From positions 50,040 through 114,039 of the forward strand of contig CANCRX010000001.1 in NCBI GenBank assembly GCA_947380655.1: a stretch of 64,000 nucleotides of DNA, given 5' to 3'. Every line of letters starts with the position of its first letter. Within the stretch, counting starts at the first letter, position 1. This document shows positions 1 to 8,616 of the stretch, in pieces. The stretch comes from Alcaligenaceae bacterium. Lineage in GTDB: Bacteria; Pseudomonadota; Gammaproteobacteria; Burkholderiales; Burkholderiaceae_B. The translations under genes and the position numbers were made by a program. Under the pieces are notes generated by a model. That model was not told where the DNA came from. It ran no database searches and worked only from the letters and a program-made list of their open reading frames with translations.

Positions 1-146
1 CCGCCTTTAGGGCCAGCTTCAATGGTGATTTTTGTTGGTGGCGCCTCGGCAATAATCGCCCAGATAATTGCTGCGACAATAGAGAGCCATACCAGGGGTT
101 TAAAGCGTTTATAGATGGTTTGTTCCGAACTCTCTGGATGCGTCAT
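1..146 (-). CDS. N-terminal fragment of TAXI/TRAP-like solute-binding protein (partial)
   Basis: The reading frame is open to the window edge, so only the first 48 or so residues are visible. It begins MTHPESSEQTIYKRF, followed by one hydrophobic segment (LVWLSIVAAIIWAIIA) that would anchor it in the inner membrane. After that comes ITIEAGPKGG, which resembles the start of the mature domain in membrane-anchored TAXI-type TRAP solute receptors (I-x-x-GPxGG). It is transcribed away from the lysE-like gene. The family call rests on this short motif only, and the rest of the gene lies outside the window. Confidence 0.5.
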   Translation of the reverse strand, partial: MTHPESSEQTIYKRFKPLVWLSIVAAIIWAIIAEAPPTKITIEAGPKG

Positions 147-330
147 GGTGTCCGAGCGAATTGATTAATCTGATATATGAACTGTAATCGATCTTGAGTG
201 AAATTAAATGTAATGTAAGGAAAGTTTTGTTGGTTGATGGCTTCTAGGACTACCAGTCACTTAATACTAAGTAATCTGGTGTCAGAATGCAGGTTTAAAA
301 ACGATGCCCTTATAACCGGATGAGGAAAAT

Positions 331-945
331 ATGCTTGGCGTGACAGACTACGGTGCCTTTGTGCTTGCGATCATCATTTTATTGCTAATCCCCGGACCCG
401 GGAATCTAGCCCTCATTACTTCGACAACTAAGGGTGGTATCAGAGGGGGAATGGGTGCCACCTTCGGTGTCATTCTGGGTGATCAAGTGCTGATGTGGTG
501 CGCTGTGGCGGGTGTCGCTACATTACTCAATAACTATCCCGCAGCCTTTCAGGTTGTGCAATGGCTCGGAGCTGCTTACCTGATTTGGTTGGGAGCCAAA
601 ATGCTTTTCGCTAAACAAGGCGATGCGCCGATCCTTAACATCAAGCCTTATCACTATCTCAGGCAGGCGGTGATGATTACGTTGCTTAATCCTAAAGCGA
701 TTGTTTTTTATATGGCATTTTTTCCGTTATTTATCGATCCGTTAAATCACAGGGGCTTTGTCACGTTCTCATTTATGGCCTTCACTGTTGCTTTTTTGAC
801 GTTTCTTTATGGCCTCAAGGTCGTTTTACTGACTTATTTTCTTGCGGACAGGCTGCGTGCCAATCCCAGAATTTCCTTTTTTCTTGAAAAAATTGCTGGG
901 TGTTGTCTCATCGGCTTCGGGATTAAGCTATTTTTCAGTCGATGA
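331..945 (+). CDS. LysE/RhtB family amino-acid exporter
   Basis: This is a 204-residue integral membrane protein with about six hydrophobic segments, the usual size for LysE/RhtB exporters. It carries the early family motif IPGPGNLALI (residues 20-29) and the mid-protein signature LLNPKAIVFYMAFFP. Members export amino acids or related metabolites using the proton gradient; the substrate cannot be told from sequence. A GAGG ribosome-binding site lies 6 bases before the ATG. It is a single gene, convergent with the Bug gene that follows. Confidence 0.9.
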   Translation: MLGVTDYGAFVLAIIILLLIPGPGNLALITSTTKGGIRGGMGATFGVILGDQVLMWCAVAGVATLLNNYPAAFQVVQWLGAAYLIWLGAKMLFAKQGDAPILNIKPYHYLRQAVMITLLNPKAIVFYMAFFPLFIDPLNHRGFVTFSFMAFTVAFLTFLYGLKVVLLTYFLADRLRANPRISFFLEKIAGCCLIGFGIKLFFSR

Positions 946-970
946 GCAAAGCCGCTCATTGATCAGTCTG

Positions 971-1990
971 TCAATCTGCTTTGACACCCGCTTTTTTTAC
1001 CAAGGCATCCCATTTGTTGATTTCAAGCTCAATCATGCGGGCTAGTTCCTCTGGGGTTTTAATGTCAATCTCTACACCTTGAGCTGAGAGCTTGGCCGTC
1101 ATGGCCGGCTGCTGGACTACCTCATTAATGACTGCGTTTAAGCGGTCGATAATCGGCCTGGGCGTATTGGCAGGCGCAACGACGCCATTCCATCCGATTG
1201 TTTCAAAACCAGGCACCCCGCTTTCAGCAACGGTTGGAATCTCTGGCGCGGCAGAAATACGTTTGCTGGTTGTTACAGCCAAAGGACGAATTTTTTGATT
1301 GCGCATCAGTTGTAAAGAAGGCTCGATGCTGCCAAACGCCAGATCAACCTGTCCGCCCATCAGGTCGGTGAGTCCGGGTGCACTGCCTTTGTATGGAACA
1401 TGCAAAAGTTGAGTGCCTGTCATGAGTTGGAATAGTTCTGCAGAGAGGTGTACCGGGCTGCCTGTTCCGTAGGTCGCGTAACTGAGTTGGCCTGGACGTT
1501 TTTTAGCTTCCGCAATGAGATCCTGTACTGAGTGGATAGGAGACTGAATATTCGTTTCAATCACAAAGGGAATCAGTGCGATCAACGCGACAGGTGCGAA
1601 GTCTTTGGTCGTTGAATAACGCAGTTTGTAAAGACTCGGATTGATCGTGAAGGCAGACGCTGTATAGAGGAGCGTGTAGCCATCTGCGGGTTGATTCGCG
1701 ACGAACTCAGTTGCAATCGCGGTATTGCCACCAGGTTTATTTTCAATCACGACGGGTTGAGCAAGTTTTTCAGACATTCCCGTGGCAACGAGTCGCGCCA
1801 GTGTGTCAGCACCACCACCGGGAGGATAGGGGACAACCAGTTTGATGGGACGGGTTGGATAGGCTGGTGTTTTGTCTTGTGCAAAAGAGGTATGCCCAAT
1901 ACACGCTAAAAAAAATAGTGTGCAATGGGCTGACAAGCGTTTTAAAAGTGAAGCGACCCGGTATTTATCTTTTTTTATATTTTTAATCAT
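971..1990 (-). CDS. Bug family tripartite tricarboxylate transporter substrate-binding protein
   Basis: This is a periplasmic binding protein of the Bug/TctC family. It has a signal peptide ending HTSFAQ, then YPTRPIKLVVPYPPGGGADTLAR, the usual start of the ligand-binding domain. Further family motifs are ENKPGGNTAIA, HVPYKGSAPGLTDLMGGQVD and FETIGWNGVVAPANTP. The ATG at 1990 is preferred over a TTG eight codons upstream because it gives a more usual signal peptide. No TctA/TctB membrane genes are adjacent, as is common for Bug proteins. It lies downstream of the purine permease on the same strand, 42 bases apart. The ligand is unknown. Confidence 0.93.
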   Translation of the reverse strand: MIKNIKKDKYRVASLLKRLSAHCTLFFLACIGHTSFAQDKTPAYPTRPIKLVVPYPPGGGADTLARLVATGMSEKLAQPVVIENKPGGNTAIATEFVANQPADGYTLLYTASAFTINPSLYKLRYSTTKDFAPVALIALIPFVIETNIQSPIHSVQDLIAEAKKRPGQLSYATYGTGSPVHLSAELFQLMTGTQLLHVPYKGSAPGLTDLMGGQVDLAFGSIEPSLQLMRNQKIRPLAVTTSKRISAAPEIPTVAESGVPGFETIGWNGVVAPANTPRPIIDRLNAVINEVVQQPAMTAKLSAQGVEIDIKTPEELARMIELEINKWDALVKKAGVKAD

Positions 1991-2031
1991 TTTGTCTCTA
2001 GTTAATAACAACAACAGTTACTGCGAATAAA

Positions 2032-3318
2032 TTAAAACAACGCATATTTAAGAATAAATAAGATCGCTACAAGCCAAGTCGCTGGATGAATGACGTTGAA
2101 CTTTCCTGTGGCTGTCTTGAGTGCGACGTAACTGATGAAACCGAATGCCAGGCCATTCGCAATCGAATAAGTAAAGGGCATGATGAGCGCTGCAAGCGCA
2201 GCAGGCGTGGCTTCGGTGATATCGTCCCAGTGAATGCCGATAAATTCTTTCATCATCAGACCCGCGACATACAGTAGCGCAGGCGCAGTGGCGTAGGCAG
2301 GGACGGATCCCGCGAGAGGAGAGATCAGCAGGGCCGCCAGGAAAAGCAGCGCGATGGTGAGCGCTGTAAGTCCAGTCCTGCCACCGGCTTGCACGCCCGC
2401 AGCACTTTCAATATAAGCCGTGGTACTGCTTGTTCCAAGGGCCGCGCCAGCGATGATTGCAGCACTATCTGCCATCAAGGCGCGACCAAGGTTGTTTGGT
2501 TTGCCTTCAGGTATTAGATTGGCTCGCTTGGCCACACCGATGAGCGTACCTGTTGCATCAAACACTTCAACCAAAACAAAAACCAGTATGACACTCACTA
2601 ACCCACCTTGGAGTGCACCGGCAATATCCATTTGCATAAATGTCGGTGCAAGACTGGGTGGCGTGGAGAACAATCCATTGAATTCATTGTGGCCAAGTGC
2701 GGTCGAGAGAGCGGTGACGCTGATGATGCCAATCAGTATGGCGCCCCGGACCTGCAGCGCATCAAGTGCTGAAATAAGGAGAAAGCCTAGAACAGCGTAG
2801 AGCACTGTTGGGCTATGCAGATTTCCTAACGTGACTTTTGTGGCTTCGCTCGCCACTACGATCCCTGCGCTGCTCAACGCGATAATAGCCAGAAATAGTC
2901 CAATGCCACCCACAATCGCGCTGCGTAATGAAAACGGGATCCCTGCAATCAGCCAGGATCGAATTCCAGTGACTGACAAAATCAAAAAGATAATTCCAGA
3001 GATAAAGACGGCGCCTAGTCCTTGCTGCCAGGTAAAGCCCATGGCACCAACCACACCAAAGGCAAAAAACGCATTTAACCCCATACCTGGAGCCATACCA
3101 ATCGGCCAGTTTGCAACGAGTGCCATGATCAGTGTGCCTAGCGCAGCAGCCAGGCAGGTGGCAACAAAGACCGCACCCTTATCCATCCCTGTCGAGGAAA
3201 GTATGGCTGGATTCACAAACAGGATGTAGGACATTGTCAGAAAAGTCGTGAATCCAGCGGTGATTTCTGTCCGAACATTTGTGCGGTGCGCGCTCAGGTG
3301 AAATAGTTTTTCTAGCAT
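2032..3318 (-). CDS. AzgA/NCS2-type purine (adenine/guanine/hypoxanthine) permease
   Basis: This is a multi-spanning permease of the AzgA branch of NCS2 (PbuG/GhxP/AdeQ-like) that imports purine bases with protons. Family motifs include GFTTFLTMSYILFVNPAIL near the N-terminus, GMAPGMGLNAFFAF in the first half, and GTSSTTAYIESAAGVQAGGRTGLT in the substrate-binding repeat. An in-frame ATG exists at 3330, but the ATG at 3318 has GGAG six bases upstream and is preferred. It is divergent from an MFS gene. The purine specificity comes from family knowledge; the exact base is not determined. Confidence 0.9.
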   Translation of the reverse strand: MLEKLFHLSAHRTNVRTEITAGFTTFLTMSYILFVNPAILSSTGMDKGAVFVATCLAAALGTLIMALVANWPIGMAPGMGLNAFFAFGVVGAMGFTWQQGLGAVFISGIIFLILSVTGIRSWLIAGIPFSLRSAIVGGIGLFLAIIALSSAGIVVASEATKVTLGNLHSPTVLYAVLGFLLISALDALQVRGAILIGIISVTALSTALGHNEFNGLFSTPPSLAPTFMQMDIAGALQGGLVSVILVFVLVEVFDATGTLIGVAKRANLIPEGKPNNLGRALMADSAAIIAGAALGTSSTTAYIESAAGVQAGGRTGLTALTIALLFLAALLISPLAGSVPAYATAPALLYVAGLMMKEFIGIHWDDITEATPAALAALIMPFTYSIANGLAFGFISYVALKTATGKFNVIHPATWLVAILFILKYALF

Positions 3319-3439
3319 GCGAGTCTCCATTCTGATTATTTTTTGAAGTCATACTCAGGAAAAGTTGTGTTGATTCTCCTCAAACGACATATTATTGCAA
3401 GATCGCTAATTCTTAATGTTTTTTTAACGTTCCGACATC

Positions 3440-4708
3440 ATGACGAAGAACCTTCCAAGAACCGTTCTTGCGGGTGCTATAGGTAATGCCATCGAGTTTT
3501 ACGATTTCATTGTCTACGCTTACCTTGCAACGTACTTTGCTTCCCAATTTTTCCCCACCACAGATCCCGTCGCAGCCTTGATTGCCAGTTATGGTGCATT
3601 TGCCAGCGGGATGGTCATGAGGCCTGTCGGCGGTGTGATATTCGGCAATATCGGTGATCGGATAGGACGCAAGGTAGCGCTTCAGATCTCTGTCGTGCTG
3701 ATTGCTGTACCTACACTTTTGATCGGATTGCTTCCTACCTATAGTTCGATTGGTCTCTGGGCACCAGGGTTATTGATTTTGTTGCGCATGCTGCAAGGAC
3801 TTTCCATTGGCGGTGAGTACTCGGCTTCAATTGTTTTTTTGATTGAAAGATCACCACCTGGTCGCCGCGGATTTATCGGTAGTTTTAGTCCGATGGGTGC
3901 TTTTGGTGGTTTATTTCTCGGCACTGCAATAAGTTTCTTGTGTATCGCTTTACTAGGGGAGTCCGTCATGCATGAGTGGGGCTGGAGAGTCCCTTTCGTT
4001 GCGAGCGCGGTGTTGACCTTGATTGGAATGATCGCCAGATACTCGCTTGGCCAAGACAATACGCAGGGACTGGATAAGCATAAGGCGCCTGTGCGTGAAG
4101 CGTTTCGAAATTATTGGCGAAACATGCTTTCGATTGCCTTGGCTAACACCGCAACGGGGATCGTCTCATTTGTGGGCTTTATGTTTGCGGTGCCGTGGAT
4201 GGTAAAAAATGCTGGGGTTGATTCCAGTCATGCTCTGGCTATTAATCTTTGCAGTTTGATACTGGTCGGTTTATTTGCAGTGCTCGGCGGATGGCTAGGA
4301 GACCGTGTGGGGCGTATCCAGGTCGCTCGCCTTGGGGTGTTTATTTTATTAGTCGGTGCATGGCCCGCATTTATGCTTTTTACTGTTGATCATTTCGTTG
4401 TCAAACTACTGGGTGGTTTGATATTAGCGCTTGGTCAGGGATTTTTTGTCGGTCCCCTCTGCGCAAGCATGGCAGCTTTGTTACCTAAACATGTCAGGGT
4501 GACTGGCATTTCGTTTGGGTATAGCCTGTCTGTGGGCATATTTGGAGGTTTTGCTCCGATGCTCACGGAGTATCTGATGGCAAGACAGCAAATGGTCATG
4601 GCGCCTGCACTGGTCATCATGGCTGGAGCATTGGTGTCGCTAGCAACACTACTGTGGGGGTCGGATTGGCGCCATGCACCAGAGTCCTTTCCAGAGGAGC
4701 GTTCGTAG
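3440..4708 (+). CDS. MFS transporter, metabolite:H+ symporter (ProP/ShiA-like)
   Basis: This 422-residue, 12-span transporter fits the MHS subfamily, which takes up organic acids, betaines or shikimate. Motifs are GNAIEFYDFIVYAYLA in helix 1, the loop 2-3 signature GNIGDRIGRKVALQ, and the MHS-typical RMLQGLSIGGEYSASIVFLIE. A matching half-repeat occurs at GGWLGDRVGRIQVAR. It starts 109 bases from the purine permease on the opposite strand, so the gap should hold both promoters. The substrate cannot be assigned. Confidence 0.9.
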   Translation: MTKNLPRTVLAGAIGNAIEFYDFIVYAYLATYFASQFFPTTDPVAALIASYGAFASGMVMRPVGGVIFGNIGDRIGRKVALQISVVLIAVPTLLIGLLPTYSSIGLWAPGLLILLRMLQGLSIGGEYSASIVFLIERSPPGRRGFIGSFSPMGAFGGLFLGTAISFLCIALLGESVMHEWGWRVPFVASAVLTLIGMIARYSLGQDNTQGLDKHKAPVREAFRNYWRNMLSIALANTATGIVSFVGFMFAVPWMVKNAGVDSSHALAINLCSLILVGLFAVLGGWLGDRVGRIQVARLGVFILLVGAWPAFMLFTVDHFVVKLLGGLILALGQGFFVGPLCASMAALLPKHVRVTGISFGYSLSVGIFGGFAPMLTEYLMARQQMVMAPALVIMAGALVSLATLLWGSDWRHAPESFPEERS

Positions 4709-4771
4709 CAGGCTGATTTATACTGAACTGCGTATTTTTTTAATGTTATTTCACTCACCGGAGAGATGATC

Positions 4772-5065
4772 TTGGCTAAAGCATATTGGATTAGTAACTA
4801 TCGTTCGATTTCTAACCCTGAAGCATTGGCAGCCTATGCCAAACTCGCTGGGCCGTCATTAACGGCCGCAGGTGGAAAGTTTTTAGCGCGTGGTGAAGCC
4901 GCTGCAATCAAAGAAGCAGGTCTTAAGCAACGCACTGTATTGATTGAATTCGAAAGCGTCGAAGCTGCACTGGCTGCCTATAACAGTCCGGGATATCAGG
5001 AAGCCCTGGCCGCTCTGGGTACAGGCGCTGCAGAAAGAGATATCAGGATTGTTGAGGGTGTTTGA
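4772..5065 (+). CDS. DUF1330 family protein
   Basis: This is a small (about 97-residue) ferredoxin-like alpha/beta-barrel protein of the DUF1330 family. It opens MAKAYWISNYRSI, matching the family start, and has the late motif LIEFESVEAALAAYNSPGYQEAL. A TTG at 4772 is chosen because GGAG (4760-4763) is 8 bases upstream. An ATG at 4766 is in frame but only 2 bases from that site. The biochemical role of the family is not established. It is followed 6 bases later by the nitrobindin-like gene, so the two are probably co-transcribed. Confidence 0.85.
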   Translation: MAKAYWISNYRSISNPEALAAYAKLAGPSLTAAGGKFLARGEAAAIKEAGLKQRTVLIEFESVEAALAAYNSPGYQEALAALGTGAAERDIRIVEGV

Positions 5066-5071
5066 TCTGTT

Positions 5072-5704
5072 ATGAGCGAATTTCCAAAAGATATTTACAC
5101 CGAACCTGAACCTCTCGACATCGACACGCTTAACAACCTTGGACCACTAGGTCCAATGGCGGGTGTCTGGGAGGGTGAGCGTGGTGTCGATGTCAAGCCC
5201 AAGGCGCAGGGTCCGAAAACTCAGGCCTTTGTTGAGCGGATTGAACTTCAGCCTATCGATCCTCAAACCAATGGTCCGCAGTTGTTATACGGTTTGCGAT
5301 ACCACACCCATATCACTAAGCCGAATCAAGTCAAAACCTATCATGAACAGGTTGGCTACTGGTTATGGGAACCGGCAACAGGTACTGTTATTCATACGTT
5401 AACGATCCCACGTGGCCAGGTCGTGATGTCGTCGGGTCAGGCTCTTGCAGACGCGAAAGTATTTGAACTGTCTGCAGAGCATACTGATCCTCATTTCGGA
5501 ATTCGCTCATCGCCCTTTCTGGATTATGCATTCAAGACTGTTGAATTCAGAATTAAAGTCACGATCAACGATGATGATACGTGGGGATATGCTGAAGATA
5601 CGGTACTGATGATAAAAGGGCAGGACGAGCCCTTTCATCATACTGATCGTAATTTGCTGCGCAGGGTGGCCCAAGCCACCCCTAATCCTTTAATGCGAAA
5701 GTGA
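5072..5704 (+). CDS. Nitrobindin-like heme-binding beta-barrel (THAP4/DUF1794) protein
   Basis: This 210-residue protein resembles the nitrobindin/THAP4 heme-binding beta-barrel family. Visible family features are GPLAxMAGVWEG-type residues near 27-37 (PLGPMAGVWEGERG), the segment YHEQVGYWLWEPATG and the IPRG motif (TLTIPRGQVV). Family members bind heme and react with NO or peroxynitrite. Whether this one keeps the proximal histidine needs an alignment. Its 3' end overlaps the convergent MFS gene by 15 bases, so transcripts from the two sides would be complementary there. Confidence 0.78.
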   Translation: MSEFPKDIYTEPEPLDIDTLNNLGPLGPMAGVWEGERGVDVKPKAQGPKTQAFVERIELQPIDPQTNGPQLLYGLRYHTHITKPNQVKTYHEQVGYWLWEPATGTVIHTLTIPRGQVVMSSGQALADAKVFELSAEHTDPHFGIRSSPFLDYAFKTVEFRIKVTINDDDTWGYAEDTVLMIKGQDEPFHHTDRNLLRRVAQATPNPLMRK

Positions 5705-6925
5705 TTTTCTGGCCAGAGTCCGGTTTTTAAAAACCAGCCAGATCAATGCGATGCCAATCATGGCAACGGGCGCTAGTGAGCCAACGTTCAATAGTGCCCA
5801 GCCTTGCGTTGTGACGAGTGCGCCAGAACTGAATGATGTGATAGCCATCGTAGCGAAAACGAAGAAATTAATGGCGCCTTGAGCCTTGTCTTTTTCTTCT
5901 GGCCTGTATGCTGAAATAGCAAGGGATGTCGAACCGGTGAACAGAAAGTTCCAACCGACGCCCAGTATGAACAGTGAAAGGAGAAACTGGTGCAAGTCTG
6001 TGCCAGTCAAGGCGATGAGTATGCACAATAGGTTCAGTACAGCGCCTACCGCCATAATTTGAATCGCTCCAAAACGCTTGATCAGTGATCCTGTAAAAAA
6101 TCCCGGCGCAAACATTCCGATGACGTGCCACTCGAGTACCAGTGCAGTTTCTGAAAAGGGCATGCCACACACTTGCATGGCCAGCGGTGTCGCTGCCATG
6201 AGCAAATTCATGATGCCATAACCCAGCGCCGCACCAATTACGGAAACCAGGAAGACGGGCTGGAGCAGGATTTCTGAGAGCGGACGCCCGGGAGGGGTAT
6301 CTTTTTTGACTTTGACTTCATCCGGAAAGTGGATGAAGTGCATGATGATCAGTCCAATTAGACCCGCTATTGAAAGTGTCAGATATGCGCCGAGAAATTG
6401 TGTTTCAAAGGAGTTTTTCGTCCAGACTGCGAGGTTCGGGCCTATAACAGCCCCGATAATACCTCCGGCGAGGACCCAGGAAACAGCCTTGTCACGAAGG
6501 CTCGCATGGGTTAACTCTGCGGCGGCAAACCGGTAGAGTTGAGCGTTCGCACTATAGAAACCTGCGATAAAGGTGCCAAGTGTCAGCAGCCAAAAATTTT
6601 TCGACATTGCGGCATAACCGCATAAAAGTGAAGACAGAATTGCGACGATCAGACCCAGCTGAAAAGATTTCTTTCTGCCGAATTTTTTCTGTGTTCGCGC
6701 GACGATCGTGGTTGAAATCGCTCCTCCCACTACATATGCCATTACGGGTAGTGTCGCCATCCAGGCAACAGTAGATAGGCCTAATCCCACTAAGCCATTG
6801 ACCGCAATAAAAGTAACGTTGTTAATCAAAAAAATTCCCTGCAGAAGAATCAGCAGGACGAGGTTTTTATTAAAGAGGCGGGGATTGGATTCAGGCACAA
6901 CTGGAATGTTTGATGGGTTGTTCAT
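5690..6925 (-). CDS. MFS transporter, unknown substrate
   Basis: This is a 411-residue major facilitator protein with 12 predicted hydrophobic segments. The loop 2-3 motif is degenerate (ARTQKKFGRKKSFQLGL), and the second half has GSLIKRFGAIQIMAVG in the equivalent place. It resembles drug or metabolite exporters of the DHA type more than MHS importers, but no substrate can be given. It is divergent from the itaconate-type operon (7057 onward) and shares that 131-base intergenic region, so a common regulator is possible. Confidence 0.85.
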   Translation of the reverse strand: MNNPSNIPVVPESNPRLFNKNLVLLILLQGIFLINNVTFIAVNGLVGLGLSTVAWMATLPVMAYVVGGAISTTIVARTQKKFGRKKSFQLGLIVAILSSLLCGYAAMSKNFWLLTLGTFIAGFYSANAQLYRFAAAELTHASLRDKAVSWVLAGGIIGAVIGPNLAVWTKNSFETQFLGAYLTLSIAGLIGLIIMHFIHFPDEVKVKKDTPPGRPLSEILLQPVFLVSVIGAALGYGIMNLLMAATPLAMQVCGMPFSETALVLEWHVIGMFAPGFFTGSLIKRFGAIQIMAVGAVLNLLCILIALTGTDLHQFLLSLFILGVGWNFLFTGSTSLAISAYRPEEKDKAQGAINFFVFATMAITSFSSGALVTTQGWALLNVGSLAPVAMIGIALIWLVFKNRTLARKSLSH

Positions 6926-6987
6926 GAGCTGCTTTATTTCTTATGGTTATGTAAATACTACTTCTTTTATGGCCTTTTAGAGGGAAA

Positions 6988-7016
6988 TTGACAAATATTT
7001 GTGTAAAGAGGATACT
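6988..7016 (+). promoter_or_regulatory. Sigma-70 promoter of the itaconate-type operon
   Basis: A perfect -35 hexamer TTGACA (6988-6993) and a -10-like GATACT (7011-7016, four of six consensus bases) are separated by exactly 17 bases. The predicted start of transcription is near 7022-7024, giving a leader of about 35 bases before the maoC-like ATG at 7057. This is the only good promoter match in front of the seven-gene run. The match is seen in sequence; function is inferred. Confidence 0.7.
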
Positions 7017-7029
7017 TTGTCCGGACAAA
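7016..7029. promoter_or_regulatory. Perfect 14-bp palindrome, probable GntR operator
   Basis: TTTGTCCGGACAAA is a perfect inverted repeat. It begins at the last base of the -10 box and covers the predicted transcription start. A repressor bound here would block initiation. The GT...AC core with flanking symmetry is of the kind GntR-family proteins recognise, and the operon itself encodes a GntR/HutC regulator at 12390. I did not see a second copy elsewhere in the window. Confidence 0.65.
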
Positions 7030-7056
7030 AAAACAAACATTACAAATGAGGTGAGT

Positions 7057-7557
7057 ATGGAAATCAAAACAGTTGGAAATAAGCGCTATCAAGCGAGTTA
7101 TGGGCGTTATTTGGAGGATTTTGAAATCGGCGCCGTCTACGAGCATCGTCCTGGACGAACTATTACCGAGACAGACAACATACAGTTTTCATTGATGACG
7201 ATGAATTCACACCCAATGCATTGTGATCATGCTTTTGCAGCGAAAAGTGAGTTCGGTAAACCTCTCGTTAATAGTGGCCTGAGTCTGGCGATTGTGCTCG
7301 GAATGACGGTGAATGATGTTAGCGGCAAGGCGATATCAAATTTGGGATGGAAAGAAATCAATCTCACGGCTCCAGTATTTCCCGGCGATACCCTTTATGC
7401 AGAATCTGAGGTGTTAGAGGTCAGAGAGTCTAAGAGTCGTCCGACGCAAGGCATCGTCACTGTTCGGACCCGTGGATTAAATCAAGAGGGCGTTGAAGTC
7501 ATGAATTTTATTCGTTCGGCTTTGATCCCAAAGCGAGGCCACGCAGTGGGTGACTAG
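7057..7557 (+). CDS. ich: MaoC-like enoyl-CoA hydratase, probable itaconyl-CoA hydratase
   Basis: This hot-dog-fold hydratase of the MaoC family (166 residues) has YGRYLEDFEIGAVYEHRPGRTITETDNIQFSL at the N-terminal half. The hydratase-like active-site region (NSHPMHCDHAFA) follows, then VNSGLSLAIVLGMTVND. The ATG at 7057 is chosen because GAGGTGAG sits immediately upstream and homology begins after it. An upstream in-frame start at 6988 would lie inside the promoter. By family and context it would hydrate a C5 unsaturated acyl-CoA (itaconyl- or mesaconyl-CoA) to citramalyl-CoA. It is the first gene of the operon; specificity is inferred from the neighbouring CoA-transferase and CitE-like lyase. 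Confidence 0.82.
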   Translation: MEIKTVGNKRYQASYGRYLEDFEIGAVYEHRPGRTITETDNIQFSLMTMNSHPMHCDHAFAAKSEFGKPLVNSGLSLAIVLGMTVNDVSGKAISNLGWKEINLTAPVFPGDTLYAESEVLEVRESKSRPTQGIVTVRTRGLNQEGVEVMNFIRSALIPKRGHAVGD

Positions 7558-7616
7558 TGATCAATTGCTTCATAGGGTGAAGGCATTTCAACGCATGATC
7601 AGTCGAGGAGACGTAA

Positions 7617-8594
7617 ATGAGAATAATTAAAACAATAAGTGCTGTGCTAGCCGTGATGTTGGTAATGTTTCAATCACAGTTAGTTTATGCAGACTATCCA
7701 GAAAGCACTGTAAAGGTAATCGTTGGATTTCCACCCGGGCAGGCGACAGATGTTGTAGCTAGATTCTTATCTCAAAAAATTAGCGAAAACATTCCTGGGT
7801 CAAATTTTATTGTTGAAAATAAACCAGGCGCTTCTGGAATATTGGGTGCGAGGATCGTGGCCGCCTCACCTCCGGACGGATTGACACTAATGATGGGTTC
7901 GAGCGCTACATTGGCAGTGAATCCGGCTTTGTATACCAATCTTCCCTATGACGTAAAAAAGGATTTTTCACCGATTGGTTTAACGGTCACAGTTCCGCTG
8001 TTCATGGTTGTCACTCCTGATTTTCCAGCAAAAAGTGTCCAGGAATTAGTTGAAATGGCCCGTAAAGCGCCAGGAACAATTGATTATGGTTCAGGTGGAA
8101 GCGGAGTAACGAATCACCTTGCGATGGAAATGTTCAAACAGGTTGCTGGTATCAAAATGACGCACATCCCTTATAAGGGTGGACCTGCAGCGATTACGGA
8201 TTTAATGGCAGGAAGGATCAATGTAATGTTTGAGACGAGCCCAGCGGTACTGCAGCATATTAAAGACGGAAGACTCCGCGCATTAGCCGTATCCAGTTCT
8301 AAACGTGCGAGCGCAGCCCCTGACATTCCTACCATCGCTGAGTCAGGTTTTCCAGGATTTGAGGCCGTGCCATGGATCGGTTTGGTTGCGCCAGCTGGGA
8401 CGCCGCAGGCCGTAATCGATAAGTTATCAGCTATCTCTATGAAAGTACTGCGCGAAAAAGATTTTGTAGCGAAACTTCAGGGCCTGGGTGCAGATCCAGT
8501 TGGAAATACTCCCGCGCAGTTCGCTGCCTATATCGATGCAGAAATGAAAAGATGGGCGGCCGCGGTCAAGGTATCTGGCGCCAAGATAGATTGA
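7617..8594 (+). CDS. Bug family substrate-binding protein in the itaconate-type operon
   Basis: This is a periplasmic Bug/TctC receptor of 325 residues. The signal peptide ends near QLVYA and is followed by DYPESTVKVIVGFPPGQATDVVAR. Conserved motifs ENKPGASGILGA, HIPYKGGPAAITDLMAGRINVMF and FEAVPWIGLVAPAGTP are present. GAGGAG lies six bases before the ATG. It occupies the place held by TRAP transporter genes next to the P. aeruginosa itaconate locus, so itaconate or a related dicarboxylate is a plausible ligand. No membrane components are adjacent. Confidence 0.9.
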   Translation: MRIIKTISAVLAVMLVMFQSQLVYADYPESTVKVIVGFPPGQATDVVARFLSQKISENIPGSNFIVENKPGASGILGARIVAASPPDGLTLMMGSSATLAVNPALYTNLPYDVKKDFSPIGLTVTVPLFMVVTPDFPAKSVQELVEMARKAPGTIDYGSGGSGVTNHLAMEMFKQVAGIKMTHIPYKGGPAAITDLMAGRINVMFETSPAVLQHIKDGRLRALAVSSSKRASAAPDIPTIAESGFPGFEAVPWIGLVAPAGTPQAVIDKLSAISMKVLREKDFVAKLQGLGADPVGNTPAQFAAYIDAEMKRWAAAVKVSGAKID

Positions 8595-8616
8595 TCTGAA
8601 CAATGGAAAATTAAAA

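Noticed and set aside
939..962. Hairpin around the lysE-like stop codon as a terminator
   Set aside because: A 9-bp stem with one G-U pair is present, but the T-run lies before rather than after it on the plus strand and the minus strand has no T-run after it.
5664..5681. Hairpin GGGTGGC CCAA GCCACCC as a terminator between convergent genes
   Set aside because: The stem is perfect, but it lies inside the coding sequence of the nitrobindin-like gene and no T-run follows on either strand.
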